Shown: positions 14,934-15,614 of the stretch, piece after piece
How the letters are laid out: each line of letters begins with the position of its first letter
Numbering within the stretch: the stretch's first letter is position 1
NCBI GenBank assembly: GCA_003538525.1
Contig: DPRZ01000292.1
Coordinates: 1 to 15,614, forward strand
DNA: 15,614 nt
Reading direction: 5' to 3'
Origin: Neisseriales bacterium
GTDB lineage: Bacteria; Pseudomonadota; Gammaproteobacteria; Burkholderiales; UBA11063
Translations under genes and position numbers: made by a program
The notes under the pieces: model-generated
Databases searched by the model: none
What the model was told of the DNA's origin: nothing
What the model saw: the letters and a program-made list of their open reading frames with translations, nothing else

Positions 14934-14954
14934 GCTTCAAAACTCAATACCATT

Positions 14955-15614
14955 CTATTTCTTCCCCCAACTGATATTCTCTAATGATTTACCGCGGGTT
15001 TCAGGAATAAACAAACTAATTAAAAGATAGCAGCCAACAAAGCCAGCCATGATTAAGAATAAGTGTGCATAACCAAGGCTCGCACTCAAGCTGCCAAACC
15101 ACGAAACAAACAGCGTTCCAACTAAAGCACCAATAGTAAACGCAATCGAAATTGCAACGCCACGAATATTAGTTGGCAATAATTCAGTTGAAATAACTAA
15201 AATCAACGCACCAGGACCAAAGGCAAAAAAGCCTACCACCAACACAATACCAGCTAAGGTAATATAACCAATTAACTCACCAGCAGGTAACAAAGCGTGT
15301 GCCGCATAGAGCATCAATAAACTCAATAATAAGCCACTCGTGCCAATGATGAGAATCTTTTTGCGCCCAATTTTTTCTACCAAAAATAGCGTGGCAGTCA
15401 TTGCCGCAAAATTGACCAAACTAATGCTAATATTACCTAAAACCCCCACAATCTCTGAAGATAAACCCGAGTCTTTTAAAATTTGAATACTATTTTGCAC
15501 AAACACACTAATTCCAGTTAATTGATTTAGGCTCACTGCAGCTAAAATAATCAAAAATGGGAGTAAATTTCTGCGTTTCCATAATTCACTAACTCGTGCA
15601 CTACTACCTTGTTG
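14955..15614 (-). CDS. Sugar-porter family MFS transporter, 5' end outside window
   Basis: The C-terminal half (219 residues) of a major facilitator of the sugar porter family. The frame is open to the right edge, and the visible part begins QQGSSARVSELWKRRNLLPF, the end of the central loop, so the N-terminal six helices lie outside. The TTG at 15554 is internal, not a start. Motifs seen are LNQLTGISVFVQ in helix 7 (family consensus QQLTGIN), GRKKILI between helices 8 and 9, STELLPTNIRG between helices 10 and 11, and the closing PETRGKSLE. These are diagnostic of the XylE/GLUT-like family. The aromatic pair that usually follows QQLTGIN is replaced by V-Q-N-S, so the preferred substrate may differ from hexoses. 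It is the most upstream visible gene of a six-gene run ending with pyrF. Confidence 0.92.
   Translation of the reverse strand, partial: QQGSSARVSELWKRRNLLPFLIILAAVSLNQLTGISVFVQNSIQILKDSGLSSEIVGVLGNISISLVNFAAMTATLFLVEKIGRKKILIIGTSGLLLSLLMLYAAHALLPAGELIGYITLAGIVLVVGFFAFGPGALILVISTELLPTNIRGVAISIAFTIGALVGTLFVSWFGSLSASLGYAHLFLIMAGFVGCYLLISLFIPETRGKSLENISWGKK

Overview
The window comes from an AT-rich Gram-negative bacterium, most likely a low-GC beta- or gammaproteobacterium. The evidence is two inner-membrane RND (HAE-1) drug-efflux permeases, a lipoprotein membrane-fusion protein, an OppA-type periplasmic lipoprotein and a PglL-type O-oligosaccharyltransferase. The PglL-like gene, a family best known from Neisseria and relatives, leans slightly towards Neisseriales or their neighbours. 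The species cannot be named from the sequence alone. It is ordinary chromosomal housekeeping and transport DNA. I see no insertion sequence, phage gene, CRISPR array, tRNA or rRNA.

Left part (1-7061, all minus strand): two separate RND units. A membrane-fusion protein gene (5796-7061) and its RND permease (2559-5768) form an operon that ends in a strong terminator at 2518-2545. Beyond it, a second and clearly divergent RND permease (2324 down to the left edge, 3' end outside the window) starts from its own promoter. No outer-membrane channel gene is present, so both pumps presumably use a TolC-like channel encoded elsewhere.

Middle (7062-10828): a 218-bp divergent control region, rich in palindromes, separates the pump operon from a plus-strand PglL-like gene (7280-9019). 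That gene converges on an orphan oppA-like peptide-binding lipoprotein gene (9062-10687, minus), and the two share a bidirectional terminator. The oppA promoter carries a perfect 16-bp palindrome of the LacI/GalR type over its -35 region, but no LacI-family regulator gene is in the window.

Right part (10829-15614, all minus strand): six genes with gaps of 4-38 bp, which could be one transcript. In transcription order they are a sugar-porter MFS protein (5' end outside the window), a Bcr/CflA-type MFS exporter, a zinc-independent quinone-reductase-like oxidoreductase, a SIMPL-domain membrane-anchored protein, a small exported protein of unknown function, and pyrF (orotidine-5'-phosphate decarboxylase).

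The window holds no obviously new multi-gene system. The points most worth following up are the control elements (the LacI-type operator at oppA, the 43-bp inverted repeat over the pglL promoter, and the recurrent extended -10 promoters) and the SIMPL/small exported protein pair.
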